A stretch of 39,484 nucleotides of DNA, taken from assembly GCA_902536485.1 (NCBI GenBank), contig CACAXP010000008.1:1-39484 (forward strand), in the 5' to 3' direction. Both the position numbers and the translations under genes were made by a program. The number at the start of each line of letters is the position of its first letter. The first letter of the stretch is position 1. The DNA is from an uncultured Alphaproteobacteria bacterium. GTDB lineage: Bacteria > Pseudomonadota > Alphaproteobacteria > Methylaequorales > Methylaequoraceae. The notes beneath the pieces were generated by a model that saw only the letters and a program-made list of their open reading frames with translations, was not told the DNA's origin and searched no databases. Below are positions 27,119 through 36,893 of the stretch, one piece after another.

Positions 27119-28398
27119 GAAATCATATCAAATAAATTTAGTTGTGAGATTCTCACAAAAGCTTTTTGAGAAGCTTGTTGTGACGTCATCATTGATTGCA
27201 GCTCTGTAACAAGTTGAGAGAGGTCTGCATCAGCAAGTTCACTTACATCTTTTTCCACAAGTATCTTTCTTTCGTTCATAATATCTTGCTGACGTTCAAC
27301 AGAGTTAAGTCTAGCTCCTACCTTTGCTCTTTGATTAGCTAGGTGGTTTTGAATAACTACTAATTCGTCTAGTCTACTCGCAATAGTCTGATCAAAATCG
27401 TAAATTGTTTGAGAGTTACCTAGAGGATTACTTGATGAGTCAACTGGTTGAAAGTTGAAAAAAGATGTTGGTGATTCTTGTGACTTATCAATATCAGGGA
27501 TTTGAACATTTCCCATCTCAATATCATAACCAAAATTATTAACCAGTTTTAATGTTTTATTTGAATCCTCAAGTGTTGCTGTAATATCTAAATCAGCGGC
27601 ATTTATTAAAGTTGCTACATCGGATAAATCACTACCTGTTATATCAACTGAAATATCAGCAGATTTACTTCCTGATGTTATAGTAAAAGAATATGTTCCT
27701 CTATTTTGATTCGTTAAGGTGATTTTTGCTAGACCTGAGTCAGTTTTTGCCGTCTCAACTCCACCTGTTGCAGTCCTAATTGAACGACTAACATTATCAA
27801 TAGCTGCAAACAAATCTGTACTTACACCAGCACTAGTGACGATGTCTTGGAATACTGTTCCTCCATCAATTGTTGATTCAACCAAACGGCTTTCGGAAAG
27901 TTGAAGATTAAGAACTCCTCTGTCACCTTGATACTCTACTAAACCAGACGAATTAATTTCAAATGGTTGTGTTTGAGATTTAAATCCTGAGAATATAAAG
28001 CTACCACCTGAATCTTGAATATTAGCAAGAGATAATAATTCTTTTTTTAGTTCATCGAATTCAAGTGCAATGGCTTCTCGGTCTCCTACGCTAAGAACAT
28101 CATTTGCTGCTTGGATAGATAGTTCATTACATCTTATGAAAATATCTTTTGCTCCCTCAAGTGTGCTATCCATTAACTGAAGCCTATCGTAGGCTAAATC
28201 ACCATTTTTTAAAAATTGATCAATTCTTGTGGTTACATCATTTAGGCCAGATAATTCAACAGCACCAACAGGGTCATCAGAGGCAAAAATGATATTTTTA
28301 CCAGAAGAAATTCTACCTTGAATATTCTGAATATCCTCCATTTGTTTGGAGAATTGTCTAATTTGTTGATCGTTAAATAGTCTATTACTAATTTTCAT
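27115..28398 (-). CDS. flgL: Flagellar hook-associated protein 3
   Basis: KISNRLFNDQQIRQFSKQMEDIQNIQGRISSGKNIIFASDDPVGA; GSFIFSGFKSQTQPF; C-terminal SELADADLSQLVTELQSMMTSQQASQKAFVRISQLNLFDMI. Confidence 0.93.
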   Translation of the reverse strand: MKISNRLFNDQQIRQFSKQMEDIQNIQGRISSGKNIIFASDDPVGAVELSGLNDVTTRIDQFLKNGDLAYDRLQLMDSTLEGAKDIFIRCNELSIQAANDVLSVGDREAIALEFDELKKELLSLANIQDSGGSFIFSGFKSQTQPFEINSSGLVEYQGDRGVLNLQLSESRLVESTIDGGTVFQDIVTSAGVSTDLFAAIDNVSRSIRTATGGVETAKTDSGLAKITLTNQNRGTYSFTITSGSKSADISVDITGSDLSDVATLINAADLDITATLEDSNKTLKLVNNFGYDIEMGNVQIPDIDKSQESPTSFFNFQPVDSSSNPLGNSQTIYDFDQTIASRLDELVVIQNHLANQRAKVGARLNSVERQQDIMNERKILVEKDVSELADADLSQLVTELQSMMTSQQASQKAFVRISQLNLFDMIS

Positions 28399-28409
28399 AA
28401 TTATAGTTT

Positions 28410-28425
28410 AGCAATATTTATGCCT
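28410..28425 (-). promoter_or_regulatory. sigma54-like promoter AGGCATAAATATTGCT upstream of flgL
   Basis: GG/GC with 12-nt spacing; one deviation (A for T at first base). Confidence 0.6.
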
Positions 28426-28445
28426 AATCAAAAATAATGTAAATT

Positions 28446-29366
28446 TTAAAAATCAGAACTAATATTATTCAAAAGTTTAACTGCATTTTTTTTTTTTTGG
28501 AAAGTGTGATCTTTTGGTAGTAAATTTTTAAAATATTTAACACATTCTTCCTCTGAAGGTTGCTTAGGTCTTGTCCTTTCTCCAAAAATAGGATCCAAAC
28601 CACTTCCTATATCTAGTAGTGTAATTTCTTTATTCATTTCTTTCAAGTCACTACAAATTAAGCATGACATCATGGAGCAACAGAGTATAAAAATATTGTT
28701 TTTATCAACACCTATTTGAACTAGTTCTTTCATTACTCTTTCATAGTCTGAAAAAGCATTAATTATAGGTACTTCTACGAAGTTATCTATTTCTAACATT
28801 GTTGTTACTTTTTTTAATTTCTTCGGACCAACAAAAATTTTTTTTCTTTTTGTGTTTTTAATTAACGTATAAAAATTGAGTAGCTTTTTATCACTTAAAT
28901 TCTCTTTTAAAGTAAGAAAACATTCGTAGTCAGCAAACTTAGGTTTCAACCCATTAACATTTATATAACTTTCTCTAGTTTTAACTAAGTTATCAATCCA
29001 TTCAGCTAAATAAACATCATCATAAAACTTTAATAGTTTCACAAAAGATATTTCTAATTCTTTTGCTAATTTCTCAGAGTAAGGATGGTGGTCGCAATTT
29101 TCTCCTTTACCACCAATCATACATAAAATTTCTCCATCACCATATTTAACAAATGTGAAGTTTTCATTGTTTAGCATTTTTTTTGTGAAGAAATCAATTC
29201 CAACTTTTTCTTGAGAATCAATTAATAATTCATCAGGATATTTTTTTTCTAAATATTGTTTTACATCGTTAAAAATAAAATCAGGCTCATATAAAATATT
29301 TGATGAGGAGTTAGTTGGCTTAATTTTAATTGAAAGTTCTTGATTTCTTATTCTTCTATAAGTCAT
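28446..29366 (-). CDS. GT-D fold (DUF1792-like) putative glycosyltransferase
   Basis: FTFVKYGDGEILCMIGG, GSGLDPIFGERTRP: motif layout of the GT-D/DUF1792 family; directly downstream of flgK. Confidence 0.65.
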   Translation of the reverse strand: MTYRRIRNQELSIKIKPTNSSSNILYEPDFIFNDVKQYLEKKYPDELLIDSQEKVGIDFFTKKMLNNENFTFVKYGDGEILCMIGGKGENCDHHPYSEKLAKELEISFVKLLKFYDDVYLAEWIDNLVKTRESYINVNGLKPKFADYECFLTLKENLSDKKLLNFYTLIKNTKRKKIFVGPKKLKKVTTMLEIDNFVEVPIINAFSDYERVMKELVQIGVDKNNIFILCCSMMSCLICSDLKEMNKEITLLDIGSGLDPIFGERTRPKQPSEEECVKYFKNLLPKDHTFQKKKNAVKLLNNISSDF

Positions 29367-29377
29367 TAGCTATCTTT

Positions 29378-32300
29378 CTATTTTGATATTACAACCATTA
29401 ATGATTCAAATAGTTCTCTGGCTGTTTGAATTATTCTTGCATTTGCAGAGAATGCTTGTTGAAATTGAATTAATGCTGCAGCTTCTTCATCTAAGGATAC
29501 ACCAGCTCTTTCATCCTCTAGAGCTTTAGCTTCATCTTTTGATGCCTCAGCATCTTCAACAGCTAACTGGCCACTTCTAACCTCTGATCCAATTTCTGCA
29601 GCTGTCGCATTGAAAATATCTTGGAAACTTCCAGAATTTAATCCATTTACATCCGACTCTTGAAGGTCAATCATCTTAAGTATATTTCTGTTATCACCAA
29701 TTCCTTTGTTGTTGTTGCTAATTGTAAAAGTGTCTTTTACAGACGTTTCACCGGTAAACCTCAAGGATTTTCCAACTGCAGTAATTATTCCTCCGTCAGG
29801 AATTAGTCTAGTTGCGATCGAGTGGTTTGTAGCAGCATCAAGAATTTCAACTTTACTATTATTTGTTGAATCAATTACAAGTTTATATTCAGATTCAGAA
29901 GGAGGAGGAAGAACTTGACCATAGTTTGCTGCAATTTTACGTGAACCGTTACCTGTCATTACTATAATTAAATCTTCTTCAGGTGGAAGATTAGAAATTG
30001 ATAAGTTATTTCCTACAAGAGATTTTGTGCTACTAGAAGGGACCCCTATACTCACAGCTGAAGAATCACTATAATCTGTACTAAAAGATTGAACTCTGAT
30101 TCCGTCGTCTATAACATTTAAGTTTACTTGATTAGTTTTAAAACCAAAATTTTCCGCACTTGCTCCATCACCATAACTGACAGTATTTATTGTTACATTG
30201 TTTTTATCTGCTTCTTTAATAATTGAAATTTGAGCTTTAGTGTCATCTACTTGGTTAATCTCCGCAGAGATTCCAATGGATGAAGCTGGTGAACCAAAAT
30301 TATCGCTTAAATAAGCGTTAGCATAAACAGTAGCAAAAGTATCACCTGCGTGTCCATTACCTCCGCCAAAGGTTAGCAATGTCTCCGGAGATTTAGTCGC
30401 ATTAACAAATGATGATGCAAGGCTGAATGTATTGGCATCAACTACTTTAGCAAAATATGACGTACCAGAAGTCAGGCCATTTAAAGCTGTTCCACCAGCA
30501 GTGTAGAGAATTTTGTCACCTGTTTTAAAACCATGACCTGCTGATGTCAATGTTGTTGATGATCCACCAACGCCCGAGGTGTTAATTGTCTTCGAATTAG
30601 TTCTTACAAATACACCTATAGGAGCTGTGTTCTCATCTATTGTGATATGAAAATGAGTTGAGTCACTCCCCGACGGTGTTGTAATTTCTGAGCCGGTTAT
30701 TGTCGTTTCAACTTGTGAAGGCTCCATTCCAAATTTGAGAGCGTTAGTATCATTTGTTGAGTCAGCCGGGAAAGAAAATTGCGATGCTGAAATAGTTTTT
30801 CCAGCAGATATATAAAGATTTTTTCCCGGATCAAATGTATCAGCACTATTACCTCCAATATTTCCTGTTCCAATCGTAAGAGGGGAGGGCGAGGAATTTG
30901 TAGCTAATGAATATGTAGAGGCTATTTTAAAGTTATGGTCATCAACTTTAATAGCAAAATAAGTTTGACCATCTGTTAGTCCTGCTCGTGGACTTGAAAA
31001 GCTATCAGAAACACTTCCACCAGTACCACCAGTTATTGTCAAAGCTGTTCCACTTGTGGCATTCCCACTGGTCGTAGCGAGCTTAAAATTATTTGCATCA
31101 ACCCTAATTGCAAAGTATGTAGTTCCGTCTGTAAGTCCTGATATAGGTAAACTACTTCCTGCTTTATATACAATTGGATCAGCTGTTGAGAAACCATGAT
31201 TATTAGCAGTAATTGTAATTGTGGAATTAAATTGTGTGGTATCAACAGTAACTTTTTCTGCAGCATTGTAAGTTATAGCATCACCTGTTTCTAATCCATG
31301 TTCTGTTGACGTAATTGTTTGTGCTCCGTTTAGTGAGGTTGTATTTACTGTGATAGGATCAGCATTTTCAAAGTAGGCGGTTAAAAGGTCTTTTTCTCCT
31401 CCTGATACAATAACCTCACCATTTTCCATTGTTAGTGTATACGCTAATCCATCATGATTAATTCTAAAATTTGAACCATCTTCTGGAATATTTGCAAGTG
31501 AGCTTCCTAAAATTTCAATTGACGGACTGTATGACCTAAGTTCCTGAGCTAGTTCTTTTGCAACCTCTGATGTTGAAAGGCTGTCAAGTTCTGAGATGTC
31601 GAGTGTTCCTGAAAATGCGGTTCCTGTGCCAGTTGCTGGAATTGATAATCCATAAGAGACAACTGCACTTGAGGCAGTCAGACCGTCTGGATGCCCTGCT
31701 GAGAAATCTCCATCTAAGACCAAGGGTTTAATTGTTTTTATTTCACCGGTTGAGGAGCTTGTAATTTTGTAAAACCCATCTCTAAATGAGTTTTGGGTAC
31801 CTGTAACTGTTGTAGTCCCACCATCATTAGATGTGGTTATGGCAGACGAAGATTCAATTTGTAACTCACCGCTGAGCTTTGCTGCTTTATAACTATTACC
31901 ATCAATATCAATTGAAACTGGTGTTGAAAAATTTGTGAAATCACTTTTTAACACCTCTAAACTAAACGGAGGAGTAAATTTATCTGTCGCGCTTCCACCA
32001 GCACCACCTATCGTCAAAGCTGCTCCTCCTGATGCATTAGAAGCAGAGTTAGCAAGTCTGAAAGTATTATCATTAACTTTTATGGCGTAATATGTCTGAC
32101 CACTTGTGAGATTATTCAATGCTGTTCCGCCTGCAGTGTAAATAACTTTATCTCCCGTACTAAGTCCATGAGAGTTGTGAGTAATTGTCGTGCCAGCTGA
32201 TGCACCAAGAGCTGTTGTATTTGTTGTTAATGTATCTGGTCCGGAAAAACTTGATATATCAATATCATCGCCATTTTTATTTTCTAAAATAATATGTTTT

Positions 32301-34750
32301 TTATCACTTGAAAGATTAGCAGTAACACCTGTTCTTCCGGAATAATTGTTTATAGTATTAGCTAAATTTGTTAAATCTGTTGATAGCACTGATGCTGAAA
32401 TTGTAGCACTATTATTTATACCTGGTTTACTTTTAAGAGTAAAAGAAATATCCCCATTTTTTTTTGGAGGGGGAAACTTTACTCTTGTAATTGCACTAGC
32501 CTCAACTCCAAGAGTTGTTGCATTAGTATTAATCAAACCTGCTACATATCCTGCTGATGATTCAATAGGAACAGTAATATTTTCTGATTTTCCTGTTGAA
32601 GTAGAATTTACTGTTAATGTATAGGCTGCATTAACATGACTCGCAGGAACAGTTGAAGCTGCTCTCTGAGCACTAGCAGCCGCCCCATTTGCGCCGTAGC
32701 TAATTACATAATTACCATTCGTTGTTGATCTTTCTATTTCTATGTTTCTGTATTTCTCCGAATCATTTCCGTTTAAGTAATCAGCTCTATATTCAACTTG
32801 AGAATTAAAACCATTTTCTTCAGTAAGAAATTCTGCAATTTCAGATGTCGATAGTACTGTCCCCGCAAGATGTCTTCCTTCTCTGGTAAAAATTTGAACT
32901 TGACTAGCGTCGGTTATCGAAGGGTTGCTGACGTTTCCATTTATTACTGTACCAGCGCTTACTGCACCAGATGAAAAGTTTTGATCATTGCTTGCAATGG
33001 TAAGTGTTGAACCGCCACCTGATGCAAAAAGACCTAATGTACGAAAATTATGTGCATTCCCCGACACATCTCTACTTCTATTTAGAACATCTGCAATTTC
33101 TTCAATTGTTTTTACTCCTGTCAGATCAACTGTCAATGATGTAGAATCAGCAAGAGTAACAGTAAAACTTGTAGCTCCTGTTACATCTGATGAGGACAAA
33201 CCAAACTGAATCTCAGGTTGAGTTTTATAAGAACTAATATTTACTGAGGTCATACCTGCAGGAATTATTGCAGCTCCTCCATCTTTTGAAAATTCGGTGG
33301 CAGTCACTGGGTTCAAACCATTGGATAAAACTGAATTGATATTTAAAAGTTGTGTCTTATCTTCTGAATTAATCAGTGGTACTTCTTCAAGTTTTGCTGT
33401 ACCGAGATTGCTTGTACTTGAACTAATTAAGGTTGCAGAGGCTGCGGCAAAGTCCTGTGGTCTTGAAAGTAAAAAATTCATACCTTTGGATGCGTTAGTC
33501 GGGACAATATTAAATTCATCACCATTAAGAGCGTTTCCAAAGAATGAAAGTTTAAATCCTTCAGTTTCAATTGATAGCTTACCTGTCACCGGCGTTTTAA
33601 GTGAATCAGAAGTTAACGTCCAAATGTCATTAGATTCGTCGTAAATTACATTATAATCGTCACTAGTTATTTTACTTGGATCGGTGACAAAAACTGCAAC
33701 ACCTACATTAGATCTATTTGTCGGGTTTTCAACGGCCTTTAAACTCGAAACAGAGAACATTTGTTCTCCTTTTTTTCCGTCTAAATTTAGACCTATCATA
33801 TTAATTTTGTTAAATTCTTGTGACACTAGTTTTGCTAAATTGTCAATCTCGTTTAATGTATCGTCTGCTAATGCATAACCATCAACAAGGCCGGCAATAA
33901 TCCCTCCTTGAATTTGATTAGTAGCTACATTACCAGAGCCCACAACTGGTTGTAATCTCGGTCCTTGTTTGATAACATTTACAGGGACGGTTGTGTTACT
34001 TCCTTTTGATGGGGAGGCATCTGCTTCAACAATAACAGGACCTGACCCTGTATTACCTAAACGTATTTCTGCTGCTCCCTTGTTAATATAATTAACTGAT
34101 ATTTGACAGACTTGAGATAATTGGTCGATGAGTAAATCTCTTTGATCTAGAAGAGCATTTGAACTATCTCCAGCACCACCTGATGCTAATAATTTCGCAT
34201 TTATTCTTGAAATTTGTTCAGAAAATAAATTTACAGAGGTTACAGCATTTTTTGATTTGTCAAAAATTTTTTCTTTAAGGCTATCAATCCTATCTGCATA
34301 AAGATTGAATTGTCCAGCCAAGTCTTTTCCTTTTTCAATAGCAATAACTCTAGGAGCTTGATCATCTGGAGCTGCCGCTATTTGTTGCAATGAACCAAAG
34401 AATTCTCCAATTGAATTACTTAAATTTGCATCACTTGGAAGTAGTAAATTTTCAAGATCTTTAACCTCTTGCAAAAAAGTGTCAGTTTTTTCAAAAAGTG
34501 ATGAAGTTTGTCTCACTTTATCAAGCAAAAATTCGTCAAAAGCTCTTTTTATATTCTCAACTCGGACACCTAGACCAGTTTGATCGGATATTTCTGTGAC
34601 GCCACCACCAGCTCCTGTAACCTCCTCAAGAGAGGCTTCTCTTTTTTTATAGCCGTCAGTATTGATATTAGCAATATTTTGACCTGTTACAGCCAAAGAT
34701 TGTCTATATGCTTGAAGACCACTCTTTCCGATATCAAATAAACTTGGCAT
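29378..34750 (-). CDS. flgK: Flagellar hook-associated protein 1, giant variant (1790 aa)
   Basis: N-term DIGKSGLQAYRQSLAVTGQNIANINTDGYKKREASLEEV; C-term DEEAAALIQFQQAFSANARIIQTARELFESLMVVIS; very large central insertion with HG(L/F)xTGD repeats. Confidence 0.94.
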   Translation of the reverse strand: MPSLFDIGKSGLQAYRQSLAVTGQNIANINTDGYKKREASLEEVTGAGGGVTEISDQTGLGVRVENIKRAFDEFLLDKVRQTSSLFEKTDTFLQEVKDLENLLLPSDANLSNSIGEFFGSLQQIAAAPDDQAPRVIAIEKGKDLAGQFNLYADRIDSLKEKIFDKSKNAVTSVNLFSEQISRINAKLLASGGAGDSSNALLDQRDLLIDQLSQVCQISVNYINKGAAEIRLGNTGSGPVIVEADASPSKGSNTTVPVNVIKQGPRLQPVVGSGNVATNQIQGGIIAGLVDGYALADDTLNEIDNLAKLVSQEFNKINMIGLNLDGKKGEQMFSVSSLKAVENPTNRSNVGVAVFVTDPSKITSDDYNVIYDESNDIWTLTSDSLKTPVTGKLSIETEGFKLSFFGNALNGDEFNIVPTNASKGMNFLLSRPQDFAAASATLISSSTSNLGTAKLEEVPLINSEDKTQLLNINSVLSNGLNPVTATEFSKDGGAAIIPAGMTSVNISSYKTQPEIQFGLSSSDVTGATSFTVTLADSTSLTVDLTGVKTIEEIADVLNRSRDVSGNAHNFRTLGLFASGGGSTLTIASNDQNFSSGAVSAGTVINGNVSNPSITDASQVQIFTREGRHLAGTVLSTSEIAEFLTEENGFNSQVEYRADYLNGNDSEKYRNIEIERSTTNGNYVISYGANGAAASAQRAASTVPASHVNAAYTLTVNSTSTGKSENITVPIESSAGYVAGLINTNATTLGVEASAITRVKFPPPKKNGDISFTLKSKPGINNSATISASVLSTDLTNLANTINNYSGRTGVTANLSSDKKHIILENKNGDDIDISSFSGPDTLTTNTTALGASAGTTITHNSHGLSTGDKVIYTAGGTALNNLTSGQTYYAIKVNDNTFRLANSASNASGGAALTIGGAGGSATDKFTPPFSLEVLKSDFTNFSTPVSIDIDGNSYKAAKLSGELQIESSSAITTSNDGGTTTVTGTQNSFRDGFYKITSSSTGEIKTIKPLVLDGDFSAGHPDGLTASSAVVSYGLSIPATGTGTAFSGTLDISELDSLSTSEVAKELAQELRSYSPSIEILGSSLANIPEDGSNFRINHDGLAYTLTMENGEVIVSGGEKDLLTAYFENADPITVNTTSLNGAQTITSTEHGLETGDAITYNAAEKVTVDTTQFNSTITITANNHGFSTADPIVYKAGSSLPISGLTDGTTYFAIRVDANNFKLATTSGNATSGTALTITGGTGGSVSDSFSSPRAGLTDGQTYFAIKVDDHNFKIASTYSLATNSSPSPLTIGTGNIGGNSADTFDPGKNLYISAGKTISASQFSFPADSTNDTNALKFGMEPSQVETTITGSEITTPSGSDSTHFHITIDENTAPIGVFVRTNSKTINTSGVGGSSTTLTSAGHGFKTGDKILYTAGGTALNGLTSGTSYFAKVVDANTFSLASSFVNATKSPETLLTFGGGNGHAGDTFATVYANAYLSDNFGSPASSIGISAEINQVDDTKAQISIIKEADKNNVTINTVSYGDGASAENFGFKTNQVNLNVIDDGIRVQSFSTDYSDSSAVSIGVPSSSTKSLVGNNLSISNLPPEEDLIIVMTGNGSRKIAANYGQVLPPPSESEYKLVIDSTNNSKVEILDAATNHSIATRLIPDGGIITAVGKSLRFTGETSVKDTFTISNNNKGIGDNRNILKMIDLQESDVNGLNSGSFQDIFNATAAEIGSEVRSGQLAVEDAEASKDEAKALEDERAGVSLDEEAAALIQFQQAFSANARIIQTARELFESLMVVISK
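30336..32215 (-). repeat. Intragenic repeated about 80-aa modules in FlgK (HG[LF]xTGDxxxYxAG...GLTxGxxYFAxxVDxNxFxLA...LTIxGGxGGxxxDxF)
   Basis: Copies near 31970-32215, 30990-31265, 30830-30990 plus 31265-31345 (split), and 30336-30582. Confidence 0.8.
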
Positions 34751-35058
34751 TATTTAGCACTCCAATGTTTTCCAAATTGTCTCATTAACGCTTCTGCAAC
34801 TCCAAAATTTTGTCCTTTAGCGATTATTTTTGAAAACTCCTGATCCAAAAGAGATTGGTAAGTTTCAGAACCTTTATTTGAAAGGATATTATCGGCGAGT
34901 TTAGCTTGTCTTGCATTTTTTAACATCTGAAAAACAAATAAGGACTCAAACTCTTGTGCAACATCATGCAAAGATGAGTTTTTGTTGAGTTTACTTTTAG
35001 GGGTGTTAAGTTGATCTTCAAATTTGAATTTCATATTACTTATAGCATTATTTTTCAT
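34750..35058 (-). CDS. flgJ: FlgJ-like rod-binding protein (no muramidase domain)
   Basis: LHDVAQEFESLFVFQMLKNARQAKLADNILSNKGSETYQSLLDQEFSKIIA: Rod-binding (FlgJ N-terminal) family. Confidence 0.82.
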   Translation of the reverse strand: MKNNAISNMKFKFEDQLNTPKSKLNKNSSLHDVAQEFESLFVFQMLKNARQAKLADNILSNKGSETYQSLLDQEFSKIIAKGQNFGVAEALMRQFGKHWSAK

Positions 35059-35067
35059 ATTAAATTC

Positions 35068-36189
35068 CTAGATCACTATTAATTCTGCCCTTAATGCTCC
35101 TGCCTCTCTTAGTGCTTCAAGTATTGCAACCATATCTGTAGCAGTTGTTCCTGTTTCATTCAAAGCATCTACTAGAGTTTGAAGTTCAATTCCTGGATCA
35201 AAAACAAATGCTCTTGCAGGTTGTTCATCAACATCAATATTTGTTTCTTGAGCTGTTGTAGCAGCAGTTCCTGCAACAGTAGCAGATGTTCCAACAACAG
35301 TTCCTGTGCCTTCAGATAAAAGTTTAGTATCTTCTTGAATTTTTACTGAGAGACTTCCATGAGCTACAGCTGCTGGAGAAATTCTAACATCCCCTCCAAT
35401 TACAACTGTTCCCGTTCTTGAGTTAACTACGACTTTTGCTTTAGGAGTCACAGGTTCAAAATTTAAATTTTCTAACAAACCTATAAAAGATACTTTTTGA
35501 GATGGCTTCTCTGGTGTTCTGACTTTAATTGAAGTTGAATCAAGAGGTGTTGCAACCTCAGGACCAAAAGTATCATTTATTGTTTCTGCTATTTTATCAG
35601 CTTGAGAAAAATCAGCTTGATGTAGATTTAAAACAATATTACTTTTCTCTAAAAAAGTGGTTGCAACCATTTTTTCAACAGTTGCCCCACTAGGAATTCG
35701 TCCAACAGTAGGTGTTCCTTGAATTGTACTTGATCCATCGGCTCCTTCCACTCCAAGTCCACCTACCACTAAGTTTCCCTGAGCAATAGCATAAACTTCA
35801 CCATCTGCACCTTTCATTGCTGTCATAAGTAAAGTGCCACCTTTTAATGATTTAGCTTTACCTATTGTAGAAACCGTTACATCTATAGTTTGTCCAGGTT
35901 TAGCAAAAGGTGGCAATGTTGCTGTAACCATAACATTAGCTGCGTTTGATGCGTTAATATCAGCATTGGTTGCGATTACACCAAATTGTTTGATCATCGA
36001 TGCAATGCTTTGTTTAGTTAATTCAACGCTACCATCACCGGTTTTTGCCAAACCAACTACAAGTCCGTATCCTACAAGTTGGTTTGTTCTAACGCCTGCA
36101 ATTGATGCCATATCTTTAATTCTATCAGCAAGAACAAAGCTGTTAGAAAATGTAAAAAAACAAAATATTAAAATTAAAAATTTTTTCAT
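35068..36189 (-). CDS. flgI: Flagellar P-ring protein
   Basis: [71 protein letters not shown]. Confidence 0.97.
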   Translation of the reverse strand: MKKFLILIFCFFTFSNSFVLADRIKDMASIAGVRTNQLVGYGLVVGLAKTGDGSVELTKQSIASMIKQFGVIATNADINASNAANVMVTATLPPFAKPGQTIDVTVSTIGKAKSLKGGTLLMTAMKGADGEVYAIAQGNLVVGGLGVEGADGSSTIQGTPTVGRIPSGATVEKMVATTFLEKSNIVLNLHQADFSQADKIAETINDTFGPEVATPLDSTSIKVRTPEKPSQKVSFIGLLENLNFEPVTPKAKVVVNSRTGTVVIGGDVRISPAAVAHGSLSVKIQEDTKLLSEGTGTVVGTSATVAGTAATTAQETNIDVDEQPARAFVFDPGIELQTLVDALNETGTTATDMVAILEALREAGALRAELIVI

Positions 36190-36192
36190 AAT

Positions 36193-36885
36193 TTAAAAAG
36201 GTGAGACATATGCAAAATATCTGCTCAACCATCCTTTAGTAACACTATCATTCATATCACCTGTACCTGTATATGAAATTTGTGCATCAGCAACTTTAGT
36301 TGAAGAAACACTATTATCTGCAGTAACATCTTCAGGTCTTACAACACCTGATAACCTAATGTATTCTGTTCCGCTGTTGTAAGAAAGTTTTCTTTCACCT
36401 TTAATTTGTAAATTTCCGTTGGGGTATACCCTTACAATTGTAACAGAAATTGTGCCTGTTAAGCTATTGGCCTGAGCTGCAGTTCCGCTTCCTTGAAATG
36501 ATTGTTCAGTTCCAGCTTTCAACCTATCTTCTTTTACACCATCAGAAAACAAAAACTTTCCGATGAATGATGAAGGTCCAAATAATGCCTCAGGTAAATC
36601 AAATGAATAACTATCTTTTTTCGTAGTTGTTTCAGAACCTGAATTTGCAGCAGTCATGGATTCCTCCATTTTTACTGTAATAATATCACCCACATTATTA
36701 GCTCTCACATCTGAAGCGAAGAGACCACCACGTCCATTATAAACTGCTCCTTCCAATGATTTGTCTTCTTGCATCACATTTGTGAAGTCAGGTTGTATAC
36801 TTTTAAACTCTTGACCTATTTTGTTTTCCATGTAAGTGGAACAACTTGTTATAGGCAAAAGTAATATTGCAAATAATAATCTCAT
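36193..36885 (-). CDS. flgH: Flagellar L-ring lipoprotein
   Basis: Lipobox LPITSC; ASDVRANNVGDIITVKMEESMTA; NGNLQIKGERKLSYNSGTEYIRLSGVVRPEDV. Confidence 0.96.
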   Translation of the reverse strand: MRLLFAILLLPITSCSTYMENKIGQEFKSIQPDFTNVMQEDKSLEGAVYNGRGGLFASDVRANNVGDIITVKMEESMTAANSGSETTTKKDSYSFDLPEALFGPSSFIGKFLFSDGVKEDRLKAGTEQSFQGSGTAAQANSLTGTISVTIVRVYPNGNLQIKGERKLSYNSGTEYIRLSGVVRPEDVTADNSVSSTKVADAQISYTGTGDMNDSVTKGWLSRYFAYVSPF

Positions 36886-36893
36886 TTTTTTAC

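Noticed and set aside
27719-27904. 61-aa plus ORF
   Set aside because: Antisense to flgL; no RBS or family features.
29706-33878. Plus and minus ORFs inside flgK (29706, 31039, 32346, 32988, 33297, 33684)
   Set aside because: Shadow ORFs in the 5.4-kb flgK frame.
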